A stretch of 13,540 nucleotides of DNA from Dehalococcoidia bacterium (GTDB lineage Bacteria > Chloroflexota > Dehalococcoidia > JACQUA01): NCBI GenBank assembly GCA_030689845.1, contig JAUYHV010000182.1:1-13540 (forward strand), written 5' to 3'. Made by a program: the position numbers and the translations under genes. This document shows positions 13,080-13,540 of this stretch, one piece after another. Numbering within the stretch: position 1 is the stretch's first letter; every line of letters starts with the position of its first letter. The notes under the pieces are model-generated. The model had not been told where the DNA came from and searched no databases. It saw only the letters and a program-made list of their open reading frames with translations.

Positions 13080-13540
13080 CTACTCTTTCAACCTGTCGAT
13101 ATAGGGCTCCCTGAGGACGCCTTTTTCAGTTATTATAGCGGAGATGTAGTAGTGGGGCGTGACATCGAAAGCCGGATTGGCTGCTTTAATCCCCCTGGGC
13201 GGAAATCGCTTCCCACCAATGCGTGTGATTTCCTCTTCTTTCCTGTTTTCAATAGGTATATCTTCCCCGGTAGGCGTGGAAAGGTCAACGGTACTGGTGG
13301 GAGCCGCAACATAAAAGGGCACGCCGTTTTCCGTGGCCAGCACCGCCAGGGTATAGGTACCGATTTTATTGGCAGTGTCTCCGTTGGCGGCTATGCGGTC
13401 GGCGCCGACAATCACGCAGTCGATGTTTCCCCGGCTGAGGAAGTGCCCGGCCATGGAATCCGTTATCAAAGTTACAGGTATGCCCCATTCTTTCAACTCC
13501 CAGGTAGTCAGACGGGCGCCCTGAAGCAAGGGGCGGGTCT
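13080..13540 (-). CDS. mtnA: Methylthioribose-1-phosphate isomerase, C-terminal part (runs off right edge)
   Basis: MtnA isomerises 5-methylthioribose 1-phosphate to the ribulose 1-phosphate in methionine salvage, and can accept 5-deoxyribose 1-phosphate. About 153 codons of the 3' end are present; the N-terminal half, including the catalytic Cys, is outside. The visible part begins TRPLLQGARLTTWEL and continues with TLITDSMAG, VGADRIAANGDTANKIGT (holding the catalytic Asp of GADR), FYVAAPTSTVDLSTPTG, GGKRFPPRGIKAANPAFDVTP and AIITEKG, all hallmarks of MtnA rather than of eIF2B-type relatives. The TAG stop is at 13080-13082. It converges on rmuC, with the multi-hairpin element between. The aldolase at 11043 is a plausible partner enzyme. 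Confidence 0.95.
   Translation of the reverse strand, partial: TRPLLQGARLTTWELKEWGIPVTLITDSMAGHFLSRGNIDCVIVGADRIAANGDTANKIGTYTLAVLATENGVPFYVAAPTSTVDLSTPTGEDIPIENRKEEEITRIGGKRFPPRGIKAANPAFDVTPHYYISAIITEKGVLREPYIDRLKE

Noticed and set aside
12635..13104. 144-aa minus-strand and 85-aa plus-strand frames over the rmuC/mtnA junction.
   Set aside because: They run through the hairpin element and antisense to rmuC, with no family resemblance.

Overview
The window looks like chromosomal DNA of a bacterium of intermediate GC content, most likely an anaerobic or spore-former-type Firmicute (Desulfotomaculum/Pelotomaculum/Syntrophomonas-like). The reasons are the Firmicute-type RpoB rifampicin region (DQTNPL, SELTHKRRLSALGPGG), a KtrAB-type potassium system, a long TRCF/Mfd, strong AGGAGG ribosome sites with several TTG and GTG starts, and short palindromic elements in the intergenic spaces. 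The taxon is an inference. No rRNA, tRNA, CRISPR array, transposase or phage gene was seen.

Layout: positions 1-9898 carry five genes read leftward. In transcription order they are mfd (9898-6467), a DUF1015 gene (6196-4886), ktrB (4510-3161), ktrA (3151-2477) and the first 735 codons of rpoB (2205 to the left edge). ktrB and ktrA are tightly coupled: the ktrB stop lies inside the ktrA Shine-Dalgarno. The other spacings are 222-375 nt and hold candidate promoters, dyads and hairpins, so these are probably separate transcription units. rpoB follows ktrA, not rplJ-rplL, and has its own sigma-A-type promoter, which is an unusual location.

Positions 9899-10423 form a divergent intergenic region of about 525 nt. 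A perfect palindrome lies at the mfd 5' end. A cluster of REP-like GC-rich hairpins, several opening with TGTAGGGGCA, fills the middle. Nested TGTCAA/TTGACA/TGGACA dyads cover the promoter and start codon of a rightward gene for a 181-aa helix-turn-helix plus coiled-coil protein (10424-10969). That gene appears to be read from a nearly leaderless, probably self-regulated transcript.

Further right are a class II aldolase (11043-11738) behind a near-consensus promoter and rmuC (11788-12834). A composite multi-hairpin element (12901-12998) follows, and then the 3' part of mtnA on the minus strand (13080 to the right edge). The aldolase and mtnA near each other suggest a salvage route for methylthioribose or 5-deoxyribose in which MtnA makes the ribulose 1-phosphate and the aldolase cleaves it. 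This is an inference from context.

The conserved genes are ordinary in content. The observations most worth following are the displaced rpoB, the dyad array of the HTH/coiled-coil gene, the palindromic elements and the probable mtnA/aldolase pathway. I did not find a clear novel multi-gene system.
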